64,000 nucleotides of DNA from DASQUK01 sp963813485 (lineage in GTDB: Bacteria; Actinomycetota; Acidimicrobiia; Acidimicrobiales; VFJN01): contig CAWEZE010000001.1 of the NCBI GenBank assembly GCA_963813485.1, forward strand, positions 1-64,000. The letters run 5' to 3'. Position numbers and translations under genes: made by a program. The notes beneath the pieces are model-generated. The model saw only the letters and a program-made list of their open reading frames with translations, did no database searches and was not told the origin of the DNA. This document shows, one piece after another, positions 42,126-52,056 of the stretch. Each line of letters opens with the position of its first letter. The stretch's first letter is position 1.

Positions 42126-45100
42126 CTACAGCTCGCGCAGGCCCAGGGTTTCCGTCGTCCAGCGGGACTCGCCGCGGAGGGCGGCCAACCACTCGCGGTC
42201 GGATGGCCGGCCGCGCGCCTCGAGCACGTCGGCCAGGACGCTCTGCGTGAACGCCACCCACGGGCGGGCCTGGAGGGCACTATGGCGGCGCAGCGCCACC
42301 AGCATGTGGCGCTCGGCGTCTGCCCAGTCGCCCGTCACCGCAGCCAACCGGCCCAGGTGGAACGCGGCCACGCCGGCGAACGTCCGGTACCCGATGCCGC
42401 AGGTCAGGTCGGCATGCGGGGCGAGCAGGGCCCGGACCGCGTCGACCAGTGCGGTATCGCGGAGGTCGGCGGCGACTAGCGCCAGGACACCGAGGGCGTG
42501 CAGCCGCTCGTCCCCTTGGGGCAGGGGTCGGACGCCGGCGACCAGGTCGCGCGCGCCGAGCCGAGCGCGGTCGGCTTCGCCGCGGACGAGGAGCTCGAGG
42601 GCGGCGTCTGCGGCCGGATCCGGCCCGTCCGGTGCATCCGCGTCGGCGACGGCGGGTGCCGGAGGGCTCAGCATCCAGGCCAGGACCGCGCGATGCCGCC
42701 GGGCCACGACGGCCGCGGCCGCCGGCCCGTCGAGGACACCGCGGGCGCGGGCGGCGCCCTCGACCGCCACCAGCGCGTCGTCGAAGTGGCCTGTCATCGC
42801 CGCCTTCGCGGCCTCGTGCTCAGCCGCCAAGGCCGCTGCGACACGATCTTCGGTCTTGGCCGCGGCCTCCTCTATCGCCAGGAGGCAGGCCCGGGCCGTC
42901 TCGTCGTCGCCGGCCAACGCCGCCGCCATCGCGCGCTCGTGGGCGGCCACGACGGCCGAGGCGGCGTCACCGGTCGCGTCGGCGAGGATGGCCAGGTCGT
43001 TGGCCAGGGCGATCCGCTCGTCGAGGTGATCGGGACCGCCCAGCGCGTCCAGCCGCCGGCGCAAGGCAAGCAGCGCATCGTCGGCAGGCCGCGGTCCGCG
43101 GGAGCCGGCGAGCGCCACTGCGCGGGCCAACAATCGCGCATGTACGAGCCCGCCGTCCTCGTCGGTCGGCCGGAACGAGCCGAGGGCGGCATCCACCAAG
43201 ACACCGGCGTCGGTCCGCAGCTCCGGACGTTCCGCACTGCGGTCGGCCAGCGCCAAGGCGGCGCGGGCGAGCACGTCGAACCGGCCGTGCCGCCGGGCGA
43301 CCGCGGCGGCCTCGATGAGGGTCGGCTCTCCACCGGGATCGCCGGCGGCCAGCAGCGCCATCGCCAGGTCGGCGAGCACCTCGGCCCGCTGGCCGCCGTC
43401 GTCGGCCGGCACGTGCGCGAGGGCCTGGCGTTCCAGTCGCACCGCCTCGGCCAGCGCCCGGCGCTCGGTCGCCTGGGCGGCGGCGGCCCGCGACCAGCGC
43501 ACCGCCCGTCGGTCACCCTGTGGGCTGGCCGTCGCGGACGTGTGGTGCGCAAGGATGGCCGTGTAGGCCTGCAGGCGGCCCGACCGCCGGGACTCGATGG
43601 CGTCCGCCAGCCGGGCGTGCAGGGCTCGGCGCCGGGCGCCGCTCAGCTGGGCGACGAGGGCGCGGCGGACGATGTCGTGCGGGAACCGGTAACGCTCGGC
43701 GCTCTCTTCGGTGACCAACCCCGACCCGAGCGCGGCATCGATGCCATCGAGGGTGGCCGTCTCGTCGAGCCCCGCCGCTGCCGCCACCAGGTCCAGCTCG
43801 AAGCGGGTCCCCGCCACGGCCGCCGCCCGCAACAGCTCGGTGGCGGACCCGCCGAGGCGCCCGAGCCGCACGGCGACCAGCTCCTGGACGCCGAGCGGGA
43901 TCGGCGCATCCGTCGCGTCCAGCGGCGCGCGCAGCATCTCGGTGATCAGGAAGGGATTGCCGGCCGTCTCGGCCACCAGCCGGCGCGCCAGCGTGACCTG
44001 ATCACGAGGGATCGGCACGCTTCGACGCACCAGCGCGCGCACATCCGACTCCTCCAGCCCCCCCAGCGGCAGGCGCCGCACCCAGCCGTCGCGGTCGAGC
44101 GCATGGATCACGTCACCCAGCACGCTGCCGGGTGCCACGTCGTGGTCGCGCGAGATGGCAATCACCAGCACCGGGGCGTCGCCGGCGCGCCGTAGCAGGT
44201 GGCGGACGAGCAGCAGGGTGTCGTCGTCGGCCCATTGCAGGTCGTCGAGCACCAGCAGGACCGCACGATCGGCCGCCGCGGACGCCACGAGGGTCGTGAC
44301 GGCGTCGAACAGGCGTGCTCGCCCGTCGGGCCCACCGCCCGCAGCTCGGGGTCCGTCGAGCGAGGGCAGCACGGCCGCCAGCACGGCCAGGGCCGGCTCG
44401 TCCATCGCCGGCAGCTCGTCGGCCGGCGTGACGGCGACATAGCCGTCGAGCGCCTCCACGATGGGCTGGTAGGGCACGATCGCTTCCTCGTCGCAGCGAC
44501 CGAACAGCACCAGCCCGCCCTGGGCCGAAACCTGGCGGGCTGCCTCGGTGGCCAGGCGGGTCTTGCCGATGCCCGCCTCACCGGTCACTACGACGACGTG
44601 GCGGGCGCCGCCGGCGGCGCGGTCCCAGGCCGCCGCGAGCACGGCCAGCTCGACGTCGCGACCCACGAAGGGCGCCGGCGCCGACGCCCCACTACCCGCG
44701 CCGGCCTCCGCGGCGTCTGCACCCCTCCCGGTGCCCGCCGCTCGAGGCGGTGGCGCCGGCCCCAAGAGCTGGAGGTACGCCGCCTCGGTCTCTGCGTCGG
44801 GATCGACCCCGAGCTCGTCGGCCAGGACCCGGCGCAGGCGCTGGTAGGCGAGCAGGGCCTCGCCCCGGTTGCCGGCCGCCGCGTGCGCCCCCATGCGGGC
44901 GCGGTGCGCGCTCTCCCGCATGGGTGCCCGCTCGACGGCGTCGTCGGCGAGCGCCAACGCGGTCGACGCATCACCGCTGGCGGCCGCCGCCTGGCTCGCC
45001 ACCTCCAGGGCCGCCACCAGCAGGTCGGACAGGCGGTCACGCTGCTCGTCAACCCAGGCGCCGTGGCGCCCGGCCAGGAACGGGCCCCGGAGCCGGGTGG

Positions 45101-45545
45101 CCGCGTGCGACGCGTCCCGGTAGGAGGAGGCGTGGTCACCCGACGCCAAGGCCTCGCGGGCGGCGGCCAGGGCCTGGTCGGCATCGTCGACGTCGACGTG
45201 GAGCGACACCCCGTCGGGCAACTGCCAGCGGTAGCGCCCGCCCTGGGCCACGATGGGGTCGGGTGCGGTGGGCCCGAGCGCCTCCTTGAGGAACGATCGG
45301 ACACGGCTCATGGTCATGCGCAGGGCGGAGCCCCAGGTCGGCGGCAGACCATCGGGCCACAGCGCCTCGGCCAGCCGGTCGGACGTGACTCCCTGGTCTC
45401 GCTCGAGCGTCACCAGCGCCAGCGCTACCCGCGCATTCGCGCCCGCAAGGGTCCGCTGGGGCTCGTCGCTCTCGTCCCCGAGCGCGATGTCGCCGATGAG
45501 CGTGATCTCGAGACGCACCTGCATCCTCCCCAACGAGTCTGTCAC
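42126..45545 (-). CDS. BTAD/AAA-ATPase/TPR giant transcriptional regulator (SARP-like)
   Basis: A 1,139-residue protein. Domain order: a winged helix (about 1-105, RVRSFLKEALGPTAPDPIVA), a BTAD bacterial transcriptional activator domain (about 110-265, ending YQRLRRVLADELGVDPDAET), an AAA/STAND ATPase with P-loop VTGEAGIGKTRLATEAA at about 319-335 and Walker B LLVLDDLQWADDD, then ~600 residues of helical TPR-like repeats. SARP-type regulators activate metabolite gene clusters by binding DNA through the winged helix. It is convergent to sufC and divergent from the GMC/hydrolase fusion. GTG 45545 or ATG 45524 may be the start. Confidence 0.86.
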   Translation of the reverse strand: MTDSLGRMQVRLEITLIGDIALGDESDEPQRTLAGANARVALALVTLERDQGVTSDRLAEALWPDGLPPTWGSALRMTMSRVRSFLKEALGPTAPDPIVAQGGRYRWQLPDGVSLHVDVDDADQALAAAREALASGDHASSYRDASHAATRLRGPFLAGRHGAWVDEQRDRLSDLLVAALEVASQAAAASGDASTALALADDAVERAPMRESAHRARMGAHAAAGNRGEALLAYQRLRRVLADELGVDPDAETEAAYLQLLGPAPPPRAAGTGRGADAAEAGAGSGASAPAPFVGRDVELAVLAAAWDRAAGGARHVVVVTGEAGIGKTRLATEAARQVSAQGGLVLFGRCDEEAIVPYQPIVEALDGYVAVTPADELPAMDEPALAVLAAVLPSLDGPRAAGGGPDGRARLFDAVTTLVASAAADRAVLLVLDDLQWADDDTLLLVRHLLRRAGDAPVLVIAISRDHDVAPGSVLGDVIHALDRDGWVRRLPLGGLEESDVRALVRRSVPIPRDQVTLARRLVAETAGNPFLITEMLRAPLDATDAPIPLGVQELVAVRLGRLGGSATELLRAAAVAGTRFELDLVAAAAGLDETATLDGIDAALGSGLVTEESAERYRFPHDIVRRALVAQLSGARRRALHARLADAIESRRSGRLQAYTAILAHHTSATASPQGDRRAVRWSRAAAAQATERRALAEAVRLERQALAHVPADDGGQRAEVLADLAMALLAAGDPGGEPTLIEAAAVARRHGRFDVLARAALALADRSAERPELRTDAGVLVDAALGSFRPTDEDGGLVHARLLARAVALAGSRGPRPADDALLALRRRLDALGGPDHLDERIALANDLAILADATGDAASAVVAAHERAMAAALAGDDETARACLLAIEEAAAKTEDRVAAALAAEHEAAKAAMTGHFDDALVAVEGAARARGVLDGPAAAAVVARRHRAVLAWMLSPPAPAVADADAPDGPDPAADAALELLVRGEADRARLGARDLVAGVRPLPQGDERLHALGVLALVAADLRDTALVDAVRALLAPHADLTCGIGYRTFAGVAAFHLGRLAAVTGDWADAERHMLVALRRHSALQARPWVAFTQSVLADVLEARGRPSDREWLAALRGESRWTTETLGLREL

Positions 45546-45734
45546 CCACGGCGGAAAGCCCAGGTCACGTATAGGACCGGAGCGTTTGCGGGGCGCTCAT
45601 TGCCTGGCGTTGCGCGGATGTTGCGCGGCCTGGCGCACCATGGCCACCACGGAGCAACCACATGCCATCCCTGCCGACACGTTGCGGCGGAAATTCGTGG
45701 CGGGAAGGGGTGAGCACAGCGGATGCACCCCGGC

Positions 45735-45766
45735 AGTGGGCCGGCCTGCGGCGGGGCCGGCCCACT
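45735..45766. promoter_or_regulatory. GC-rich 12-bp perfect inverted repeat
   Basis: AGTGGGCCGGCC (45735-45746) and its exact reverse complement GGCCGGCCCACT (45755-45766) form a 12-bp stem with an 8-base loop, in the 274-bp spacer between the divergent SARP-like regulator and the GMC/hydrolase fusion. It could be an operator for that regulator or a stable leader hairpin. There is no T-run. Apart from this and weak promoter-like bases I see nothing else in the spacer. Confidence 0.5.
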
Positions 45767-45819
45767 TGCGCGGCCGTGCGGGACAGGTAGCAGGCATCAG
45801 GTAGGAAGGCTTGGGGACG

Positions 45820-48800
45820 GTGATTCAGCAGCAGATCGACGTGAAGTTGTCGCTCCCGCTCGACCGCCTGAGCGAGCGATACGAGGTCGTGGTCGTCGGC
45901 AGCGGCTACGGCGGCGCCATCGCCGCGTCCCGGCTGGCCCGGTTGGGCCGCTCGGTGTGCGTGCTCGAACGGGGGCGAGAGCTCCGCCCTGGTGACTATC
46001 CGGACACCCCATGGCGCGCGCTGCGCCAGCTCCAGGTCCGCACGCCCCGCCGCCGCATCGGGTCCCGGTCCGCCCTGTTCGAGCTCCACGCCGACGACGA
46101 GGTCAGCGTCATGGTGGGCTGCGGGTTGGGCGGCACGTCGCTGATCAACGCCGGCGTGGCGCTCCGCCCGCCCGCATGGGTGTTCGACGACGAGCGCTGG
46201 CCGGCCGAACTGCGAGGTGGCGGCAGCGACGCCCTTGCCCCCTACTTCCAGCGCGCGGAGCACATGCTCGGCTCGACGCCCTTCCCCGAGGACTGGCCGG
46301 ATCCGGTCAAGTTGGCGGCCCTGCAGGTTGCCGCCGAAGGCGTTGCCGCGACGGTCGAGCGTCCCCGGATCAACGTCACGTTCGAGGCGGGAGCCAACGC
46401 CGCCGGCATCCACCAGGGCGCCTGCACCCTTTGCGGCGACTGCGTCAGCGGGTGCAACCACAACGCCAAGAACACTGTGCTCGTCAACTACCTGCCCGAC
46501 GCCGTCGCGCACGGTGCCGAGATCTTCTGCGAGACGCCGGTTCGGACCGTCCGCCCCGCGTTGGGGGAACGAGGTGGCTGGATCGTCACCTTCGACACTC
46601 CCGGCGACGGGCGCCGCCGCCTCGGTGCCCCGACTTCCTTCGTGCTCGCGGACGTGGTCGTGCTGGCCGCCGGCACGCTCGGGTCCACCCAGATTCTCAT
46701 GCGATCCCGCACCGAGGGCCTGGCCGTCTCCCCCCGGCTGGGATCTCGGTTCAGCGGCAACGGCGACGTCCTGGCGTTCGCCTACGACGCGGAGGTCCCG
46801 GTCCGAGGAATCGGCACCGGCCGCCGCCCCCCGACCCCCGAGACCACCGTCGGTCCCAGCATCACCGGCATGGTCGACCTCACCGCCGACCGGTCTCGGG
46901 CGCTGCTCGTGGAGGAGGGCGCCATCCCCGGTGCGCTCCGGCCGCTGATGCCTGCGGCCTTCGCGGTGGCGTCCGAGGCCGGCGGGGGTGGTGGCCCGGT
47001 GGCGTTCGCCCGCCGCGTCTGGGGCCGGCTCCGGCGCAACCCCCGGCGGCTGCTCGCAGGGCGGGGTGGGGCCGCCGACGACACGCTGACCTACCTCGTC
47101 ATGAGCGACGACGCCGGCGACGGCCGGCTCCGGCTGGAGGGCGACACCGTGCAGGTCGACTGGGCGGGTGCGGGTGACCGCCCGGTGTTCGACCGCAACG
47201 CAGAGGTGCTCCAGAAGATGAGCGCCTCCCTGCGGGCGACGTTCGTCGGCAACCCCCTGTCGACGCCGATGTTCAACGACTCGCTGGTGACCGTGCACCC
47301 CCTCGGCGGTTGCCCGATGGCCGACGACGGCGCCAATGGCGTGGTGGACCATGCCGGCCGGGTCTTCAGGGGTGTCGATGGCGAGGTCCACGACGGCCTG
47401 GTGGTGGCCGACGGCGCCGTCGTGCCCCGGCCCCTGGCCGTCAACCCGCTGCTGACCATCTCGGCGCTGGCCGAGCGGGCGTCCGACCTGCTGGCCGAGG
47501 CGCGTGGATGGAGCCGCGACCAGGTTCCCGCTGGTCCACGGCCCTCGGGTCCGCCCATCAGGCGGCCTGGTGTGACCTTCACCGAGCGGATGGCGGGCTG
47601 GGCGGCGCCGTCTGGCGACGGTGACGCCGTGGCGGGGGAGCGGCGGGGCCGCGCCGAGGGCTCGCCACTGGAGTTCGTCCTGACCGTGAGCATCGACGAC
47701 CTCGAGGGGCTGCTGCGCGATCCCGCGACGCCCGGGCGGCTGTCGGGGACCGTCACGGCACCCGTGCTGTCGCCGCAGCGCCTGCGGGTCGCCGGCGGGA
47801 CCTTCTGCCTGATGCAGGAGGACCCGACCCACGTGGACACCTGGCACATGCGCTACTCGATGCGGCTCGTGGCCGAGGACGGCGAGGAGTTCGGCTTCGA
47901 GGGCACCAAGTACCTGCACGACCGCTCGGGCTTCGACGCCTGGTCCGACACGACGACGCTCTACGTCACGATCACCGGTGGTCACGGCTCCGACGTGGTG
48001 GCCGCCGGTGTCATGCGGCTGACGGCAGCCGACTTCGCCCGCCAGCTCGGCACGATGCGTGTTTCCGGCGTCGACGGAGCGCTCGCTCAGGCCCGGTGGC
48101 TGGCCCGCTTCTCCACCCGGTTCCTGCGCTCGCTGGGCGCCGTCTACGGGGGGCCGCTCAACGGGGTGGGGCACTTCCCGACGGCGCCGCCCGTCCCGGT
48201 CCCGCCCACGGGTGACGCCACCCGGCGCCTGCGGCTGCCGGCGGCCGAGCCGCGCTGGTGCGACGGTGACGGATGCTGGCACGACGGCAGCGACCTGGGG
48301 GACGACGCGTGGCTGCGGCTGACGCGCTACGAGGGCGGGCGACGCGGGCCCGTGCTCCTCGCTCCCGGCTTCGGCATGTCGGCCATGTCGTTCATCGGCG
48401 GCACCATCGACACCAACCTCACGGAGCACCTCGTGGCCAAGGGCTACGACGTATGGCTGTTCGACTACCGGGCCGGGATCGACCTGCCCTCGTCGCGCAC
48501 CTCGTTCACGCTCGACGACATCGCCACCGCCGACTGGCCCGCAGCGGTGGCCGAGGTGCTGCGGGTGACGGGGGCGTCGAGCGTGCAGGCGGTCGGGCAC
48601 TGCGTCGGGTCGGCGTCGCTGATGATGGCTCTGGCCGTCGGCTTGCCCGACGTGCGGTCGGCGGTCTGCATGCAGTTCACGCTGCATCCGGAGACGTCGC
48701 TGCTCAACCAGGTCAAGGCGAGGCTGGGCGTGGGATCGCTCCTCGGTCGCTTCGGGCTCGACAGGGTGGCGCCGTTCACCGGCGGCTCGATCCTGAGCAA

Positions 48801-49278
48801 GGCGCTCGACCTGGGCCTACGGGCCGTGCCCATGCCGTCCAGTGAGCGCTGCGCCAAGCCGGTCTGCCGCTGGATCAACGCCATCTACGGGTGCACGCAT
48901 CGGCACGCCCAGCTCAACGACGCCACCCACGACCGGATCGACAACATGTTCGGCGTGGGCAACCTCAGGGCCCTCGACCACATGGCGCTGATGATCAGAA
49001 ACCGCAAGGTGGTGGCCGCCGACGGCTCCGACATCTATACGGGCCACCCCGAGCGTCTGCGGCTCCCGATGCTCCTCGTGCAGGGCGACCGCAACGACAT
49101 CTTCCATCCCGCGGGCAGCCTGCGCACCCTGAACTGGCTGCAGCGGGCCAACGACCCGTCGTTGTACGAGCGCGTCGTGCTCCCCGGCTACGCACATCTC
49201 GACGCGCTGATCGGCCGCGACGCCCCCACCGACGTGTTCCCGGTGGTGAGCGGTCACCTCGACCGCTACAACCGCTGA
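45820..49278 (+). CDS. Fusion of GMC (cholesterol-oxidase-like) flavoenzyme with PHA-synthase-like alpha/beta hydrolase
   Basis: A ~1,152-residue fusion. The N-terminal half is a GMC oxidoreductase: FAD loop VVVGSGYGGAIAASRLARLG (~25-45), VGCGLGGTSLINAGV, a Cys-rich CTLCGDCVSGCNHNAKNT (~202-219) known in cholesterol-oxidase relatives, and VHPLGGCPMADDG (~493). A beta-sandwich linker (about 600-800) follows. The C-terminal half is an alpha/beta hydrolase with VGHCVGSAS: Cys928 replaces the usual Ser nucleophile, with Asp1090 in GDRNDIF and His1126 in GYAHLD, a triad as in PHA synthases. It may oxidise a sterol or alcohol and then act on a thioester or ester. GTG 45820 is preferred over TTG 45811. 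Confidence 0.85.
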   Translation: MIQQQIDVKLSLPLDRLSERYEVVVVGSGYGGAIAASRLARLGRSVCVLERGRELRPGDYPDTPWRALRQLQVRTPRRRIGSRSALFELHADDEVSVMVGCGLGGTSLINAGVALRPPAWVFDDERWPAELRGGGSDALAPYFQRAEHMLGSTPFPEDWPDPVKLAALQVAAEGVAATVERPRINVTFEAGANAAGIHQGACTLCGDCVSGCNHNAKNTVLVNYLPDAVAHGAEIFCETPVRTVRPALGERGGWIVTFDTPGDGRRRLGAPTSFVLADVVVLAAGTLGSTQILMRSRTEGLAVSPRLGSRFSGNGDVLAFAYDAEVPVRGIGTGRRPPTPETTVGPSITGMVDLTADRSRALLVEEGAIPGALRPLMPAAFAVASEAGGGGGPVAFARRVWGRLRRNPRRLLAGRGGAADDTLTYLVMSDDAGDGRLRLEGDTVQVDWAGAGDRPVFDRNAEVLQKMSASLRATFVGNPLSTPMFNDSLVTVHPLGGCPMADDGANGVVDHAGRVFRGVDGEVHDGLVVADGAVVPRPLAVNPLLTISALAERASDLLAEARGWSRDQVPAGPRPSGPPIRRPGVTFTERMAGWAAPSGDGDAVAGERRGRAEGSPLEFVLTVSIDDLEGLLRDPATPGRLSGTVTAPVLSPQRLRVAGGTFCLMQEDPTHVDTWHMRYSMRLVAEDGEEFGFEGTKYLHDRSGFDAWSDTTTLYVTITGGHGSDVVAAGVMRLTAADFARQLGTMRVSGVDGALAQARWLARFSTRFLRSLGAVYGGPLNGVGHFPTAPPVPVPPTGDATRRLRLPAAEPRWCDGDGCWHDGSDLGDDAWLRLTRYEGGRRGPVLLAPGFGMSAMSFIGGTIDTNLTEHLVAKGYDVWLFDYRAGIDLPSSRTSFTLDDIATADWPAAVAEVLRVTGASSVQAVGHCVGSASLMMALAVGLPDVRSAVCMQFTLHPETSLLNQVKARLGVGSLLGRFGLDRVAPFTGGSILSKALDLGLRAVPMPSSERCAKPVCRWINAIYGCTHRHAQLNDATHDRIDNMFGVGNLRALDHMALMIRNRKVVAADGSDIYTGHPERLRLPMLLVQGDRNDIFHPAGSLRTLNWLQRANDPSLYERVVLPGYAHLDALIGRDAPTDVFPVVSGHLDRYNR

Positions 49279-49335
49279 CTCGCTCGAGCCCTCGGCTCGC
49301 TGGCAGGGCCCAGCGGTACGTTCCAGACTTGCGTG

Positions 49336-51930
49336 ATGGCGCTCTCGCAGGATCGTTCCGGCGCGGTGTCCCAGGTCACGCCCGGGATCCAGACCCCGGA
49401 CCAGCGCCTCCGTGTCTTCGTGAGCTCCACGCTCGGTGAGCTGGCGGACGAGCGCGTCGCAGTCTCCCGAGCCATCGCCGCCATGCGGCTGACGCCGGTG
49501 CTGTTCGAGCTTGGGGCGCGGCCGTACCCGCCGCAGGACGTGTATCGCGCCTACCTGGCGCAGAGCGACATCTTCATCGGCTTGTACTGGCAGCGTTACG
49601 GGTGGATCGGCCCCGACATGGAGATCTCGGGCCTCGAAGACGAGTTCGAGCTGTCGCGCTCACTTCCCCGCCTCCTGTACGTGAAGGCGCCGGCACCGGA
49701 CCGGGAACCACGCTTGGCCGGGTTGCTGGATCGGATCAAGACCGAGGCGTCGGACTCCTATCGCACGTTCGGTACCACCAGGGAGCTCGGCCGCCTCGTC
49801 CGCGACGACCTTGCGTTGCTGCTCAGCGAGCGGTTCGCGTCGGCTCGAGCGGGAGCGCCGACGTCACCTCCACCCGGCAACGCGCCGCATCGCTCCCTGC
49901 CGGTCGACACCTCGGCGCTGATCGGCCGGGATCGGGACATCGAGCGGGTCTGCGGCGTGGTCCAGCGCCCGGACGTCCGGCTGGTCACGCTGACCGGTCC
50001 CGGAGGGATCGGAAAGAGTCGGTTGGGGCTGGCCGTGGGCGAATTCCTCGGCGACCACTACCCGTCGGGAACGGTGTTCGTGCCGCTCGCCTCTGTCGCC
50101 CAGCCCGAGCTCGTCCTCCTCGGCATCGCGCGCGCCGTAGGCGCCAACCTGGCGGGCAAGCAGTCGCCATTGGACGCCGTGGTCGAGTACGTCGGCGACA
50201 GCCCCTTCCTCCTCCTCCTGGACAACGTCGAGCAGGTCGTCGAAGCGGCGCCTGATCTCGCAGCGCTCCTGGAACGCTGCGCCGGGCTCAAGATCCTGGC
50301 GACGAGCCGCATCGCGCTGGGGCTGCGTGCCGAGCGCGAGTTTCCGGTGCCCTCGCTCGCCCTTGCGTCGGATCCATCGGAGCTGTCGGTCGAACAGCTG
50401 GGTTCGTTGCCCGCGGTCGAGCTCTTCGTCGATCGCGCCGGCGCGGTGCGTCCCGACTTCACGCTGACGGACGCGAACGCCCGAGCAGTGGCGGAGATCT
50501 GCCGGCGCCTGGACGGCATGCCGCTGGCCATCGAGCTGGCCGCCGCCCGCACGCGGCTCCTGGACCCGGGCGCGCTGCTCACCCGGCTCACGACGTCCCT
50601 CGACGCGTTGGGCTCCGGCTCGGTCGACCTGCCCGAGCGCCAGCGGACCCTGCGCGCCACGGTCGACTGGAGCGTCGGGCTCCTGGGCGACGCCGAACGG
50701 TCCATGCTCGACACCCTCGCGGTTTTCGTTGACGGCTGGACGAGCGGTGCAGCGGCGGATGTCGCCGGGCTCGAGGAGGACCGGGCGCTCGAGCTGATCG
50801 AGGCCCTCGCCCGCCACAGCCTCGTGCAGGTCGAACTGGGCACCAACGAGCCACGGTTTCGCATGTTCGGGACCGTCCGTGAGTTCGTCGGCGAGGGCGG
50901 GCCGCAGGACCACGGGCGCGCCGATGTGGCGCGACGCCACGCGAACTACTTCCGGGCGCTCGCCGAGCGGGCGGACCGGCCGCTGCGGGGGGACGGGCAG
51001 TCCGAGTGGGTCGAGCGCCTGCAGCCCGACGCCGGCAACCTGGCGGCGGCGGTGCGCTGGTTCCTGGCGCGCGACGTCGCGCCGCTCCCGCACCTGTTCC
51101 GCGTCCTCTGGCCCTTCTGGTGGCTGCAGGAGCATCTCGGCGAGGCTCGATCGTGGATGGACGAGGCCATGTCCGCCGTAGGACCGCAGGACGCCATCGC
51201 CCAGGCCGAGCTCGTCTGGGCGGTCACGGTGACGGACGTCGAGGTCGGCGACGACGCGGCCGCGCTCGAGGCTCGGGAGCGCCTGGAGCCGCTGATCGAG
51301 GCGGTCGACGACCCCTTCCTCGTGGCGCTCTGCCAGCTAGCGCTGGCCTGGGTCTCGCCGATCGTCGACGACTTCGACGGCGCACTGCGTCATGCATCCA
51401 AGTGCCTCGAGGTGCTCGCCGAGGACGAACCCTTCTGGACGGCTCTGGCGGTCGCCACGCTGGGATTCGCGGAGGCCACCCTCGGCCATCACGATGCGGC
51501 ACTACGGCATCTGATGCAGGGTTCCCGCTTGGGTGAACAGTTCGACAACCACTGCGTCGCGTCGGCCCGGGTGCAGCTCGGCACGCTGGCGGTCATGCAG
51601 GGCCGCCTCGACGAGGCCCGGGCACTGCTGGACGAGGGCCTGGGCCTGAGCCTGGACGCCCGGAGCACCCAGAGCGTGACCCTGTGCCTGACCGCGTTCG
51701 CCCGATTGGCGTTCGTCGAGGGCGACGCGGAGCGGGCGGCGGCGGTTATGGGTGCGGCAGACGGGCTCCGCCAACGAGCCAGCCTGCGGGTGTGGCCGTC
51801 GCTGCGGGGGGGCGAGGCCGACCTGTGCGCGCAGATCCGGGCGTCGATCGGGGAACAGCGGTTCCGGGAGGCGTTCACGGCCGCGTCGCGCCTCAGCCGG
51901 AGCGAGGCGGTGGCGCTCGTTCGCGAGTAG
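49336..51930 (+). CDS. DUF4062-NB-ARC/TPR STAND ATPase
   Basis: An 864-residue protein with three parts. A DUF4062 domain (RLRVFVSSTLGELADERVAV, residues 24-43, then IFIGLYWQRYGWIGPDMEIS) lies at the N-terminus. It is followed by an NB-ARC/AAA module with P-loop LTGPGGIGKSRLGLAVG at about 218 and Walker B FLLLLDNVEQVVEAA, and a conserved GMPLAIELAAARTRLL. The last half is TPR-like helices. DUF4062 is TIR/SEFIR-like in fold and occurs in STAND signalling proteins, including defence and stress sensors. It is downstream of the GMC/hydrolase fusion on the same strand (57 bp). Start ATG 49336. Confidence 0.85.
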   Translation: MALSQDRSGAVSQVTPGIQTPDQRLRVFVSSTLGELADERVAVSRAIAAMRLTPVLFELGARPYPPQDVYRAYLAQSDIFIGLYWQRYGWIGPDMEISGLEDEFELSRSLPRLLYVKAPAPDREPRLAGLLDRIKTEASDSYRTFGTTRELGRLVRDDLALLLSERFASARAGAPTSPPPGNAPHRSLPVDTSALIGRDRDIERVCGVVQRPDVRLVTLTGPGGIGKSRLGLAVGEFLGDHYPSGTVFVPLASVAQPELVLLGIARAVGANLAGKQSPLDAVVEYVGDSPFLLLLDNVEQVVEAAPDLAALLERCAGLKILATSRIALGLRAEREFPVPSLALASDPSELSVEQLGSLPAVELFVDRAGAVRPDFTLTDANARAVAEICRRLDGMPLAIELAAARTRLLDPGALLTRLTTSLDALGSGSVDLPERQRTLRATVDWSVGLLGDAERSMLDTLAVFVDGWTSGAAADVAGLEEDRALELIEALARHSLVQVELGTNEPRFRMFGTVREFVGEGGPQDHGRADVARRHANYFRALAERADRPLRGDGQSEWVERLQPDAGNLAAAVRWFLARDVAPLPHLFRVLWPFWWLQEHLGEARSWMDEAMSAVGPQDAIAQAELVWAVTVTDVEVGDDAAALEARERLEPLIEAVDDPFLVALCQLALAWVSPIVDDFDGALRHASKCLEVLAEDEPFWTALAVATLGFAEATLGHHDAALRHLMQGSRLGEQFDNHCVASARVQLGTLAVMQGRLDEARALLDEGLGLSLDARSTQSVTLCLTAFARLAFVEGDAERAAAVMGAADGLRQRASLRVWPSLRGGEADLCAQIRASIGEQRFREAFTAASRLSRSEAVALVRE

Positions 51931-52056
51931 CTGGTCACCCGCGCTCAGTCGACGCCCGGGCGTGTTGGTTCCGGGGGCGCCTTCCGCGTGGTGACCGTAT
52001 GACGAGCGACGAGCACGGGCCCGGAGTCGACGGCGGTGCGTCGCTTCGACTGCCAC

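Noticed and set aside
45565..48687. A 1,040-codon open frame on the minus strand opposite the GMC/hydrolase fusion
   Set aside because: Composition is that of antisense of a high-GC gene (His/Arg/Gly/Pro rich); no motif is recognisable, while the plus strand has clear catalytic motifs.
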